From: Nocardiopsis coralli
GTDB lineage: Bacteria > Actinomycetota > Actinomycetes > Streptosporangiales > Streptosporangiaceae
Assembly: GCF_014892575.1 (NCBI RefSeq)
Contig: NZ_JADBGI010000002.1
Coordinates: 306,381 to 370,380 of the forward strand
DNA: 64,000 nt
Direction of reading: 5' to 3'
Both the position numbers and the translations under genes were made by a program. The notes under the pieces were generated by a model that was not told where the DNA came from, did no database searches, and saw only the letters and a program-made list of their open reading frames with translations. Below, in pieces: positions 52,369-60,370 of the stretch (within the stretch, counting starts at the first letter, position 1; every line of letters starts with the position of its first letter).

Positions 52369-52417
52369 CAACAGAAAGGCCCGGGGGCCACACCCGTGCG
52401 GGTGCGTTCCCCGGGCC
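52369..52417 (-). terminator. Terminator of the MetQ-like gene
   Basis: An outer 9-bp stem GGCCCGGGG/CCCCGGGCC (52378-52386/52409-52417) encloses an inner CACCC/GGGTG stem. Read on the minus strand it is followed by TTTCTGTTG, a U-rich tract. It lies 24 bp past the MetQ-like stop. Confidence 0.75.
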
Positions 52418-52441
52418 CGGTGCAACGGGTCCGGCGAGGGG

Positions 52442-53335
52442 CTACTCCTCGCCGTCGGAGCCCTCGTCGTCGGCGTTCTCGTCCTCGACGACCTCGCCGT
52501 CGGAGTCCACGCCCAGGACCACGCCCTCCCAGGAGTCCTGGATGTACTCGAGCACGCGCTCGTCGTGCATCAGCTCGGCCAGCTTCTGCACACGCTCGTC
52601 GTCGACGTTCTCGTCGAGCGCGACGAGGCCGTTGGCGTAGGACTCCACGTAGTCCTCGCCCTCGGGCTCCCAGGCCAGGACGTTGGCCTCCTCGGCCAGG
52701 TCGGCCTCGATCGCGTAGTTGCCGTTGACGATCGCGGCGTCGACGTCGGAGATCGAACGCGGGAGCTGGGCGGCCTCGAGCGGGGTCACGACCAGGTCCT
52801 GCGGGTTCTCGGTGATGTCGTTCTCGGTGGCGCCCTCGCCTGCCTCCGGGTCGATCTCGATCAGACCCTCGGCCTCGAGGATGCGCAGGGCGCGGTTGAG
52901 GTTGGCCGGGTCGTTGGGCACGGCGATCTCGGCGCCGTCATCGAGGCCGTCGATGTCCTCGGTGTCCTCCGAGTACAGGCCGAGCCGCTCGATGTGGACG
53001 TCGGTAATGTAGGTCAGGTCGGCGTCGGGGCCGTTCTCCTGCCACTCGCCCAGGAACTCCCGGTGCTGGAAGTAGTTGGCGTCCAGGTCGTCGTCGACCA
53101 GCGCCGCATTGGGCGTGTTGTAGTCGGCGATCTCCTGGATGTCGAGCTCCAGGCCGGCTTCCTCGGCGAGGTTCTCGTCGATGAAGGTGAGGATGTCACC
53201 GTGCGGCACGGGGTTCACACCCACGCGCAGCGGGGCGTCCTCGCCGTCCCCTCCGCCCTGTTCGCTGGGGGCGCCGCAGGCGGTCATCGCCAGGACCAGG
53301 GCCGTGGCTCCGGCGGCGAGCGAGGTGGTGCGCAT
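52442..53335 (-). CDS. MetQ/NlpA-family substrate-binding lipoprotein (orphan)
   Basis: A 297-residue lipoprotein (lipobox TAC in LVLAMTACGAPSE) of the NlpA/MetQ family, which binds methionine or related compounds for an ABC importer. Typical stretches are LRVGVNPVPHGDILTFIDEN, DANYFQHREFL and IAVPNDPANLNRALRILEAE. The C-terminal ~20 residues are highly acidic. No metN or metI gene lies nearby, so it is an orphan in this window. ATG 53335 is chosen because AAGGAG lies 5 bases before it; an in-frame GTG two codons earlier overlaps that site. The preceding spacer holds an inverted repeat at 53452-53481. Confidence 0.88.
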   Translation of the reverse strand: MRTTSLAAGATALVLAMTACGAPSEQGGGDGEDAPLRVGVNPVPHGDILTFIDENLAEEAGLELDIQEIADYNTPNAALVDDDLDANYFQHREFLGEWQENGPDADLTYITDVHIERLGLYSEDTEDIDGLDDGAEIAVPNDPANLNRALRILEAEGLIEIDPEAGEGATENDITENPQDLVVTPLEAAQLPRSISDVDAAIVNGNYAIEADLAEEANVLAWEPEGEDYVESYANGLVALDENVDDERVQKLAELMHDERVLEYIQDSWEGVVLGVDSDGEVVEDENADDEGSDGEE

Positions 53336-53451
53336 GTGCACTCCTTCGGGATCGAGAGGGTGGAGGATCGCGGGGGGTGCGCGGCGGCTGCGGTGGCGCC
53401 GTCCGCACGGCGCATCGGCCCGGGGTACGCGGGCCGACGTGCCTGATCAGA

Positions 53452-53481
53452 GACTATCCACGCTTTTTGGTCGGAATAGTC
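53452..53481. promoter_or_regulatory. Inverted repeat in the MetQ-like promoter region
   Basis: GACTAT (53452-53457) and ATAGTC (53476-53481) are complementary arms 18 nt apart within an AT-rich patch ~120 bp upstream of the MetQ-like start. It is clearly different from the CTAC-N7-GTAG element. It could be an operator or overlap a promoter. Confidence 0.4.
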
Positions 53482-53530
53482 CTTTTTGCGTCACTGCACA
53501 GTGGCGTGGGCCACACGCGCACCACCCGGG

Positions 53531-54709
53531 TCAGAAGACGAAGCCCCGGAAGAGCACGACCGCCAGGGCCAGCCCCAGGAGCAGGTTGAACACGGTCGCC
53601 GCGGCGAACAGCCCGATCGGGCGCCAGCCGGCCTCACGCAGCGAACCGAGCTTGAACTCCAGGCCGATGCTGGTGAAGGCGGCGATGAGGAACCAGTCGC
53701 GCAGTGCCGAGGCGGTGTCCAGGCCCGCTTCGGCGTCGGCCGGGCCGCTGTTGGCCCACAGGGTCGCCACGATCGAGGCCACCAGGAAGCCCAGCACGAA
53801 CTTCGGGAACCGGTCCCACAGCGTGCGCAGGCCGGGGCGCCCGGCGCTGCTCCGCCCCTCGGCGGGGGCGACCTTAAAGGCGAAGTAGGCGGTCAGGGCG
53901 ACCGCGACCACGCCCATGAGCACGTTCTGGGTGGCCTTGACGATGGAGGCGATCTGCAGCGCCTCCTCGCCCACGATGGCGCCGGAGGCCGCCACCGCGG
54001 CGGTGGTGTCGATGTTGCCGCCGATCCAGGCGCCCGCCTGCGCGTTGTCCAGGCCCATGAGCTCCACCAGCCACGGCAGGAGGAAGATCGAGGGCACGGC
54101 GAACAGGATGACCAGGCTGGCCACGTAGGCGAGCTGTTCCTTCTTGGCCTGGGCCGCACCGGCGGCGGCGATGGCGGCGCTGACACCGCAGATGGACACG
54201 GCCGAGGCCAGCAGGGCGCGCAGCCGGTCGTCCAGCCCCAGGAGCCCGCCGATCCACCAGGCGAACAGGAAGACACCGGTGACCAGGAACAGCGCCTGGA
54301 GCACGGCCGGACCGGCGGCCCGGATGATGACGTCGAACAGGACCGTGGAGCCCAGCAGCACCAGGCCGGTCTTGATGAAGAACTCGGTCTTGAACGCCGG
54401 GGCCAGGCGGTCGCGCAGGCCGGTCAGGCTCAGCACGAGGTTCCCGGTGAGTCCCAGCAGGATCGCGTAGACGGGGTACTCGACCGCTTCGGCGAACCCG
54501 CCCAGCGCGGTGCCCTCGGCGGTGCTGGGGACCCAGGACTCCAGGAACCGGGTGGTGGAGGCCAGGCCCAGGACCACGGCCAGGCCGATCGCGGTCCAGA
54601 GCCAGGCGGAGGCGGCGCCCGCGGGCGCGCGTCCGGGTGCCGCGTCGGGCTCGGTGGCCTGCGCGGTCTCGGTGGTACGGGCTTCGGGGTCGGGGGACGT
54701 GGCGCTCAT
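53531..54709 (-). CDS. YeiH-family putative sulfate/anion exporter
   Basis: A 392-residue permease with about ten hydrophobic segments in the YeiH/UPF0324 (putative sulfate exporter) family. Family marks are AFTSIGLEFKLGSLREAGWR near the C-terminus and CGVSAAIAAAGAAQAKKEQL, GAWIGGNIDTTAAVAASGAI in the middle. The ATG at 54709 shares its A with the stop of the 44-residue gene upstream (TGATG), so the two are coupled. It belongs to the cysteine dioxygenase/rhodanese unit and could export sulfite or sulfate made from cysteine oxidation (inference). Confidence 0.9.
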   Translation of the reverse strand: MSATSPDPEARTTETAQATEPDAAPGRAPAGAASAWLWTAIGLAVVLGLASTTRFLESWVPSTAEGTALGGFAEAVEYPVYAILLGLTGNLVLSLTGLRDRLAPAFKTEFFIKTGLVLLGSTVLFDVIIRAAGPAVLQALFLVTGVFLFAWWIGGLLGLDDRLRALLASAVSICGVSAAIAAAGAAQAKKEQLAYVASLVILFAVPSIFLLPWLVELMGLDNAQAGAWIGGNIDTTAAVAASGAIVGEEALQIASIVKATQNVLMGVVAVALTAYFAFKVAPAEGRSSAGRPGLRTLWDRFPKFVLGFLVASIVATLWANSGPADAEAGLDTASALRDWFLIAAFTSIGLEFKLGSLREAGWRPIGLFAAATVFNLLLGLALAVVLFRGFVF

Positions 54710-54843
54710 CAGGGGATCAGCCCTTCGGGGATGACGCCGATCAGGCACAGGGCGAGCAGGAACAGCCCGGTGAGGGTGGCGGCCCAGTCCTCGCTGATGC
54801 GTCGTTTCGGGCGTGCTTCGGGGGTGGAGGGTGTCTCGGTCAT
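54709..54843 (-). CDS. 44-residue membrane protein coupled to YeiH
   Basis: A short gene encoding a polar start (MTETPSTPEARPKRRISEDW) and one hydrophobic helix (AATLTGLFLLALCLIGVIPE, then GLIP). Its TGA stop overlaps the YeiH ATG (TGATG). Placement directly in front of the transporter and the single-helix form suggest a small subunit or stability factor for it (inference). No named family is recognised. It lies 70 bp after the rhodanese gene. Confidence 0.65.
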   Translation of the reverse strand: MTETPSTPEARPKRRISEDWAATLTGLFLLALCLIGVIPEGLIP

Positions 54844-54913
54844 GGCGTCGTGCCGTTCTCCTCGACGGACGGGGGACGGTGCGGTGGCGGGGCGGCGCTG
54901 CCCCGCTACCGGG

Positions 54914-55306
54914 TCAAGGGGCCGGGACCGGCTCGGTGACGGGGAGCCCGGCGGCCTTCCAGGCGCGGAACCCCCCGTCCAGGTCGGTGGCCCGGGTCAG
55001 GCCGAGTTCGTGCAACTGCGCCGCGGCCAGGCTGGAGGCGTAACCCTCGTTGCAGAAGAGCACCACGTGCAGGTCGTGCGCGTGTGCCTCGGGGACGCGG
55101 TCCGGGCTCGTGGGGTCCAGGCGCCATTCCAGGACGTTGCGGTCGATGACCAGAGCCCCGGGGATATGGCCCTCGGCCTCGCGGTTGACGGCGGGCCGGG
55201 TGTCCACGAGCAGGGCGCCGCGCAGCTGGGCCTCGCGCGCCCGATGCGGGCCGAGGCGGTCCAGCCGGGCGCGGCGCTGCTCGAGCAGGTCGGCGACGGC
55301 GCTCAC
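54914..55306 (-). CDS. Rhodanese-like sulfurtransferase domain protein
   Basis: A 130-residue single-domain rhodanese. The catalytic loop is VVLFCNEGYASSLAAA with the active Cys in CNEGYAS, the CDC25/rhodanese fold begins ALLVDTRPAVNREAEGHIPG, and the C-terminal DLDGGFRAWKAAGLPV is typical. Its start overlaps the cysteine dioxygenase stop by four bases (ATGA). It would transfer sulfane sulfur from thiosulfate or persulfide. Together with cysteine dioxygenase it fits cysteine/sulfide detoxification. Confidence 0.93.
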   Translation of the reverse strand: MSAVADLLEQRRARLDRLGPHRAREAQLRGALLVDTRPAVNREAEGHIPGALVIDRNVLEWRLDPTSPDRVPEAHAHDLHVVLFCNEGYASSLAAAQLHELGLTRATDLDGGFRAWKAAGLPVTEPVPAP

Positions 55307-55833
55307 CGTGCGCCCTCGCGGGCCGGAACGTCCTCCAGCGTGGGCACGTCCGGTTCGGGGTCCGTGGTCAACACGCTCGAGGTTCGGCGCAGGGTGTTGT
55401 CGGACCCGACGTCGTAGTAGTGCATGGCGGTCAGGGGCGGCGAGTAGGCGTGCACACTCACCGCGGGTTCGGCGCCGGTGTTGACGACGTCGTGCACGTG
55501 GCCGAGCGGGAACGTGCCTCCCTCGTCCTCTGCGAGGGTGCGTTCGCGCAGACCGGAGTCCCAGTAGCGCTCGACCAGGGCGCCGGTGACCACCGTCAGG
55601 GCCCCGAGGGAGCCGGCGTGGTCGTGCAGGCGCGTGGACTGGTCCGGTGTCCAGGAGATGAGCCAGACGTCGGTGTGGTCGTCGGCGTGGAGCCGGACCG
55701 ACCAGCGGTCCTCGGCGTCGAAACGGATCTCGTGGAGGCCCTGGCGGACCTCCTCGGCGACCCGGGCGGTGAGCGCGGACAGGCGCTCCAGGGTCAGCGG
55801 GGTCGGTGCGTGGGCGGTGTCGTGGACGGTCAT
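55303..55833 (-). CDS. Cysteine dioxygenase
   Basis: A 176-residue cupin enzyme of the cysteine dioxygenase type I family, which oxidises cysteine to cysteine sulfinate with Fe(II) and O2. The metal ligands are in the cupin motif TRLHDHAGSLGALTVVTGAL (HxH) and in PLGHVHDVVNTG (third His). The length is usual for bacterial enzymes. It overlaps the rhodanese gene by four bases. A 21-codon leader frame ending Cys-Cys and an operator site lie upstream, suggesting sulfur or cysteine control at two levels. Confidence 0.92.
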   Translation of the reverse strand: MTVHDTAHAPTPLTLERLSALTARVAEEVRQGLHEIRFDAEDRWSVRLHADDHTDVWLISWTPDQSTRLHDHAGSLGALTVVTGALVERYWDSGLRERTLAEDEGGTFPLGHVHDVVNTGAEPAVSVHAYSPPLTAMHYYDVGSDNTLRRTSSVLTTDPEPDVPTLEDVPAREGAR

Positions 55834-55879
55834 GGTCGTCTGCCTTCGTGGAGTGGGTGCCGGTGCCGGTGTGTGCCGG

Positions 55880-55945
55880 TCAGCAACAGCGCTCGCCGAA
55901 GGCCAGGGACCGCCACGGCCGCCGGGCCGGTGCTCGGTCTGCCAT
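55880..55945 (-). CDS. Putative cysteine-sensing leader peptide
   Basis: A 21-codon frame from ATG 55945 to TGA 55880-55882. The product starts MADRAPARRPWRSLA and ends FGERCC immediately before the stop. Tandem cysteine codons at the end of a short basic peptide, 46 bp upstream of a cysteine-metabolising operon and downstream of the operator, match the layout of Cys leader peptides known to act as cysteine-responsive attenuators in mycobacteria. Ribosome stalling at Cys-Cys when cysteinyl-tRNA is short could alter folding or termination of the downstream mRNA. I see no clear terminator hairpin in the 46-bp gap, so translational coupling is as likely. Confidence 0.68.
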   Translation of the reverse strand: MADRAPARRPWRSLAFGERCC

Positions 55946-55967
55946 GCTCAGCAGTAAACCATATTTC

Positions 55968-55982
55968 CTACATGGATAGTAG
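55968..55982. promoter_or_regulatory. Sulfur-region operator, site 4 (cysteine dioxygenase operon)
   Basis: CTACATGGATAGTAG, with the same CTAC-N7-GTAG spacing as the other three sites but weaker inner symmetry, flanked by TTTC and GTAGTA. It lies 22 bp upstream of the leader-peptide ATG on the minus strand, overlapping the expected promoter. Confidence 0.7.
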
Positions 55983-56213
55983 GTAGTAGCCGCGCGACAC
56001 GCGCCACGGCAGCGGAGGGCGCCGGAGGGCCTCGGAGAGCACCGTGGCCACGCTGCGAGCAGGGGCCCGAGCGTGAACCCGGACCTGCTGACCCCGGTCG
56101 GATCGCCCCTGCACCCCTGCGGTTATCGTGCCCCTGAGCCGTTATTACAGCCTCCGGCAGAGTCGCCGAACGACCCCTCAGCAGCAGACCTGAACAACCA
56201 GGAGGAAGCCGGC

Positions 56214-59200
56214 ATGTTCCGCAAAGTACTCGTCGCGAACCGGAGCGAGATCGCCATCCGGTCGCTGCGTGCCGGATACGAGCTGGGTGCTCGCACCGTC
56301 GCCGTCTTCCCGCACGAGGACCGCAACTCCCTGCACCGCCTCAAGGCCGACGAGGCCTACCAGATCGGCGAACCGGGGCACCCGGTCCGCGCCTACCTGT
56401 CCGTGGACGAGATCGTCCGCGCCGCGACCGAGTCCGGTGCCGACGCCGTCTACCCGGGTTACGGCTTCCTGTCGGAGAACCCCGACCTCGCGCGCGCCTG
56501 CGCCGAAGCCGGCATCACCTTCGTCGGCCCGCCCGCCGAGGTGCTGGAGCTGACCGGTGACAAGTCGCGTGCGGTGAACGCGGCCCGCGAGGCCGGCGTC
56601 CCCGTTCTCGAGTCCAGCGCCCCGTCCGACGACGCCGACACGCTGCTGGCCGGGGCGGAGGAGATCGGTTTCCCGCTGTTCGTCAAGGCCGTGGCCGGTG
56701 GCGGCGGCCGGGGCATGCGGCGTGTGCAGGAGCCGGGAGAGCTGCGCGGCGCGCTCGAGGCCGCCATGCGCGAGGCCGCCACGGCCTTCGGGGACCCCAC
56801 GGTGTTCCTGGAGCGCGCCGTGACCGCCCCGCGCCACATCGAGGTGCAGATCCTCGCCGACGCCGAGGGCAACGTCGTGCACCTCTACGAGCGCGACTGC
56901 TCGCTCCAGCGCCGGCACCAGAAGGTCATCGAGATGGCCCCGGCCCCCAACCTCGACCCCGACCTGCGCGAACGCATCTGCGCGGACGCCGTGCGCTTCG
57001 CCCGGCAGATCGGTTACCTCAACGCGGGGACGGTCGAGTTCCTGGTCGGCGAGGACGGCAGCCACGTCTTCATCGAGATGAACCCGCGCATCCAGGTCGA
57101 GCACACGGTCACCGAGGAGATCACCGACGTCGACCTGGTGCAGTCCCAGATGCGGATCGCCTCGGGCCAGACCCTGGACGACCTCGGCATCCACCAGGAA
57201 GGTGTCTACGTCCGCGGTGCGGCTCTGCAGTGCCGCATCACGACGGAGGACCCCGCCAACGACTTCCGCCCCGACACCGGGATCATCAGCGCCTACCGCT
57301 CCCCCGGCGGCTCGGGCATCCGGTTGGACGGGGGCACCTCGGCCGCGGGCACCGAGATCATCCCGCACTTCGACTCCCTGCTGGTGAAGCTGACCTGCCG
57401 CGGCCACAACCTGGACACCGCCATCAACCGGGCCCGCCGGGCCGTGGCGGAGTTCCGCATCCGCAGCATCGCCACGAACATCCCCTTCCTGCAGGCCGTG
57501 CTGGACGACCCCGACTTCCAGGCAGGGCGGGTCACGACGTCCTTCATCGAGGAGCGCCCGCACCTGCTGACCGCGCGCCCCTCGGCGGACCGCGGCACCC
57601 GGCTGCTGACCTACCTGGCCGACGTGACGGTGAACAAGCCGCACGGCGAGCGCCCCCGACTCGTGGACCCGGTGACGAAGCTGCCGGCGCTGCCCGAGGG
57701 GACACCGCCCGCGGGCTCGCGCCAGCGCCTGGCGGAGCTCGGACCGGACGGGTTCGCACGGTGGCTGCGCGGATCCAACGGCCTGGCCGTCACCGACACC
57801 ACGTTCCGTGACGCCCACCAGTCCCTGCTGGCCACCCGGGTGCGCACCAAGGACCTGCTGGCCGTGGCACCGGCGGTGGCGCACACGCTGCCCGAGATGC
57901 TCTCGCTGGAGGCCTGGGGCGGCGCCACGTACGACGTCGCACTGCGTTTCCTGGCCGAGGACCCCTGGGAGCGGCTGGCCGCGCTGCGCGAGGCCGTGCC
58001 CAACATCTGTCTCCAGATGCTGCTGCGCGGGCGCAACACCGTGGGGTACACGCCTTACCCCGAGGAGGTGACCAACGCCTTCGTCCAGGAAGCCGCGGAG
58101 ACGGGCGTGGACATCTTCCGGATCTTCGACGCGCTCAACGACGTCGAGCAGATGCGCCCGGCGATCGAGGCGGTGCGCGAGACCGGCACCTCCGTGGCGG
58201 AGGTCGCCCTGTGCTACACCTCCGACCTGTCCGACCCGTCGGAGAAGCTCTACACCCTCGACTACTACCTGAGGCTGGCCGAGCGGATCGTGGACGCGGG
58301 CGCCCACGTACTGGCGATCAAGGACATGGCCGGGCTGCTGCGCGCACCCGCCGCCGAGAAGCTGGTCTCGGCGCTGCGCCGCGAGTTCGACCTGCCGGTC
58401 CACGTGCACACCCACGACACCACGGGCGGCCAGCTGGCCACCTACCTCGCGGCCGCCAACGCCGGGGCGGACGCGGTGGACGGCGCGGTGGCCTCGATGG
58501 CCGGCACCACGTCCCAGCCGTCGCTGTCGGCGATCGTGGCCGCCTTCGACCACTCCGAGCGCTCCACCGGGCTGAGCCTGGACGCGGTCAACGAGTTGGA
58601 GCCGTACTGGGAGTCGGTGCGCCGTGTCTACGCACCCTTCGAGGCCGGGCTGTCCTCGCCCACCGGACGCGTGTACCACCACGAGATCCCGGGCGGACAG
58701 CTGTCCAACCTCCGCACGCAGGCCGTCGCCCTCGGGCTGGGCGAGCGTTTCGAGGACGTGGAGGCCATGTACGCCGCCGCCGACCGGATGCTCGGCCGCC
58801 TCGTCAAGGTCACGCCGTCCTCCAAGGTGGTGGGTGACCTGGCGCTGCACCTGGTCGGTGCGGGCGTCTCCCCCGAGGAGTTCGAGGCCGACCCCGGCAG
58901 CTTCGACATCCCCGACTCGGTGGTGGGCTTCCTCCGGGGCGAGCTGGGCCTGCCCCCGGGCGGGTGGCCCGAACCGTTCCGCACCCGGGCGCTCGAGGGG
59001 CGTCCGGGGGAACTGTCCACGGTGGAGCTGTCCGAGGAGGACCGCACCGGGTTGGCCAAGGAACGGCGGTCCACGCTCAACCGGCTGCTCTTCCCCGGCC
59101 CGACCGCCGAGTTCGAGGAGCACCGGGCCGTCTACGGGGACACCGGTGTGCTCTCCAGCGCCGACTTCTTCTACGGCCTGGGCGCCGGCGAGGAGCACGC

Positions 59201-59588
59201 GGTGGACCTGTCCCCGGGTGTGCGGCTGCTCATCGAGCTGGAAGCGGTGAGCGAGGCCGACGAGCGCGGCGTGCGCACGGTGGTGGCCATGCTCAACAAC
59301 CAGATGCGCCCCCTCCAGATCAGGGACCGCGCGCTGGCCTCGAACGTGCGCACCGCCGAGAAGGCCGACAAGTCGGACCCGGGGCACGTGGCCGCACCCT
59401 TCGCCGGGGCGGTCAGCCTCACGGTGTCGGAGGGTGAGGAGGTCGAGGCCGGGGCGACGGTGGCCACCATCGAGGCGATGAAGATGGAGGCCTCGATCAC
59501 GGCGCCCGTCGCGGGCCGGGTCACGCGCTTGGCGGTGGACCCGGTGCAGAAGGTGGAAGGCGGCGACCTGCTCTTCTGCCTGGGCTGA
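56214..59588 (+). CDS. pyc: Pyruvate carboxylase
   Basis: A 1124-residue single-chain biotin enzyme that carboxylates pyruvate to oxaloacetate (anaplerosis). Domains run in order. Biotin carboxylase (residues ~1-450) has KAVAGGGGRGMR in the ATP grasp, FIEMNPRIQVEHTVTEEITD, and the start FRKVLVANRSEIAIR. The carboxyltransferase (~520-800) has DTTFRDAHQSLLATRVRTKD with metal-binding residues and HVHTHDTTGGQ. The tetramerisation region follows, and the biotin carrier carries EAMKMEA with biotin on Lys1090. ATG 56214 has GGAGGAAG upstream and matches homologues. It is convergent with a small membrane protein gene. Confidence 0.97.
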   Translation: MFRKVLVANRSEIAIRSLRAGYELGARTVAVFPHEDRNSLHRLKADEAYQIGEPGHPVRAYLSVDEIVRAATESGADAVYPGYGFLSENPDLARACAEAGITFVGPPAEVLELTGDKSRAVNAAREAGVPVLESSAPSDDADTLLAGAEEIGFPLFVKAVAGGGGRGMRRVQEPGELRGALEAAMREAATAFGDPTVFLERAVTAPRHIEVQILADAEGNVVHLYERDCSLQRRHQKVIEMAPAPNLDPDLRERICADAVRFARQIGYLNAGTVEFLVGEDGSHVFIEMNPRIQVEHTVTEEITDVDLVQSQMRIASGQTLDDLGIHQEGVYVRGAALQCRITTEDPANDFRPDTGIISAYRSPGGSGIRLDGGTSAAGTEIIPHFDSLLVKLTCRGHNLDTAINRARRAVAEFRIRSIATNIPFLQAVLDDPDFQAGRVTTSFIEERPHLLTARPSADRGTRLLTYLADVTVNKPHGERPRLVDPVTKLPALPEGTPPAGSRQRLAELGPDGFARWLRGSNGLAVTDTTFRDAHQSLLATRVRTKDLLAVAPAVAHTLPEMLSLEAWGGATYDVALRFLAEDPWERLAALREAVPNICLQMLLRGRNTVGYTPYPEEVTNAFVQEAAETGVDIFRIFDALNDVEQMRPAIEAVRETGTSVAEVALCYTSDLSDPSEKLYTLDYYLRLAERIVDAGAHVLAIKDMAGLLRAPAAEKLVSALRREFDLPVHVHTHDTTGGQLATYLAAANAGADAVDGAVASMAGTTSQPSLSAIVAAFDHSERSTGLSLDAVNELEPYWESVRRVYAPFEAGLSSPTGRVYHHEIPGGQLSNLRTQAVALGLGERFEDVEAMYAAADRMLGRLVKVTPSSKVVGDLALHLVGAGVSPEEFEADPGSFDIPDSVVGFLRGELGLPPGGWPEPFRTRALEGRPGELSTVELSEEDRTGLAKERRSTLNRLLFPGPTAEFEEHRAVYGDTGVLSSADFFYGLGAGEEHAVDLSPGVRLLIELEAVSEADERGVRTVVAMLNNQMRPLQIRDRALASNVRTAEKADKSDPGHVAAPFAGAVSLTVSEGEEVEAGATVATIEAMKMEASITAPVAGRVTRLAVDPVQKVEGGDLLFCLG

Positions 59589-59661
59589 GGGCAGTTTCGA
59601 CGACCGCGGCCGGGCCCACCGGTCCGGGCCCCGCGACGGGGTCCGGCCGGGGGTCCGGTTC

Positions 59662-60240
59662 CTAGGGGCGGCGCGGCGGAAGGCGGTCGCGCAGCCGTTG
59701 CAGGCGCAGCGCGACCGAGCGCCCCAGCATGACCGGGTACAGGTGGACCACGACCCCGGGCAGGAGGATCCACAGAGCCCCCGGGAGGTGGCCGGTCGCC
59801 ACGGCCAGGACGGCGAGCGCGACGTGGACGACGAAACACGCGCCGTGGGCGCTCACGTTGCCGCGCAGCGACCGGTCCAATGAGGACAGCCCCGCCCGGG
59901 TCCCGTCGAAGTCCCGCATCGGATCGGCGACGGCCCGGTTCCAACCCGAGCGCTCCAGCAGCCGACCGAAGGCCGCCACACCGAGCACACGGTGGAGCAT
60001 GCGTTCGCCGCCGGGAACACGGAACCACCTCGCGGGCACCCGGCGTTCGATCGGGTTGCCCAGCGCAGGCCCCGCGGCGAAGGTCCCCGCCACGACCACC
60101 AGGCCGTAGACGGGCTGGTCCGGGCCGATCCTGAACCACCCCCAGGCCAGGGCCGCGGCCAACACCGCGAGTACGGCGGCGGCGAACAGATCCGCACGGC
60201 GGGGATCCGCCGGCTGGAGCGAGGAGTGGTCGGCAGGCAC
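59662..60240 (-). CDS. Small polytopic membrane protein, CrtO-acyltransferase-like
   Basis: A 192-residue protein with about four hydrophobic segments. A mid-region RWFRVPGGERMLHRVLGVAA and a C-terminal HLYPVMLGRSVALRLQRL resemble the glycosyl-4,4'-diaponeurosporenoate acyltransferase (CrtO) family, whose members carry an N-terminal WFR..E..lY..lGV block and a YP...Rxx.R end. No carotenoid gene is nearby, so the role is uncertain. GTG 60240 was chosen because the frame upstream lacks coding character; its ribosome-binding site is weak. It is divergent from xylB. Confidence 0.55.
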   Translation of the reverse strand: MPADHSSLQPADPRRADLFAAAVLAVLAAALAWGWFRIGPDQPVYGLVVVAGTFAAGPALGNPIERRVPARWFRVPGGERMLHRVLGVAAFGRLLERSGWNRAVADPMRDFDGTRAGLSSLDRSLRGNVSAHGACFVVHVALAVLAVATGHLPGALWILLPGVVVHLYPVMLGRSVALRLQRLRDRLPPRRP

Positions 60241-60370
60241 AGCCGCGATCCTACGGCCTGTGTCCGGGGCCGGATCGGCGGAGTGCGATGGGCGGAACCC
60301 GCGCTTTCGCGGGGGATCCTCACGGCATAGATTGTGAACGACACCACCCCCGTCCCCTGGAGCTCCGCAC

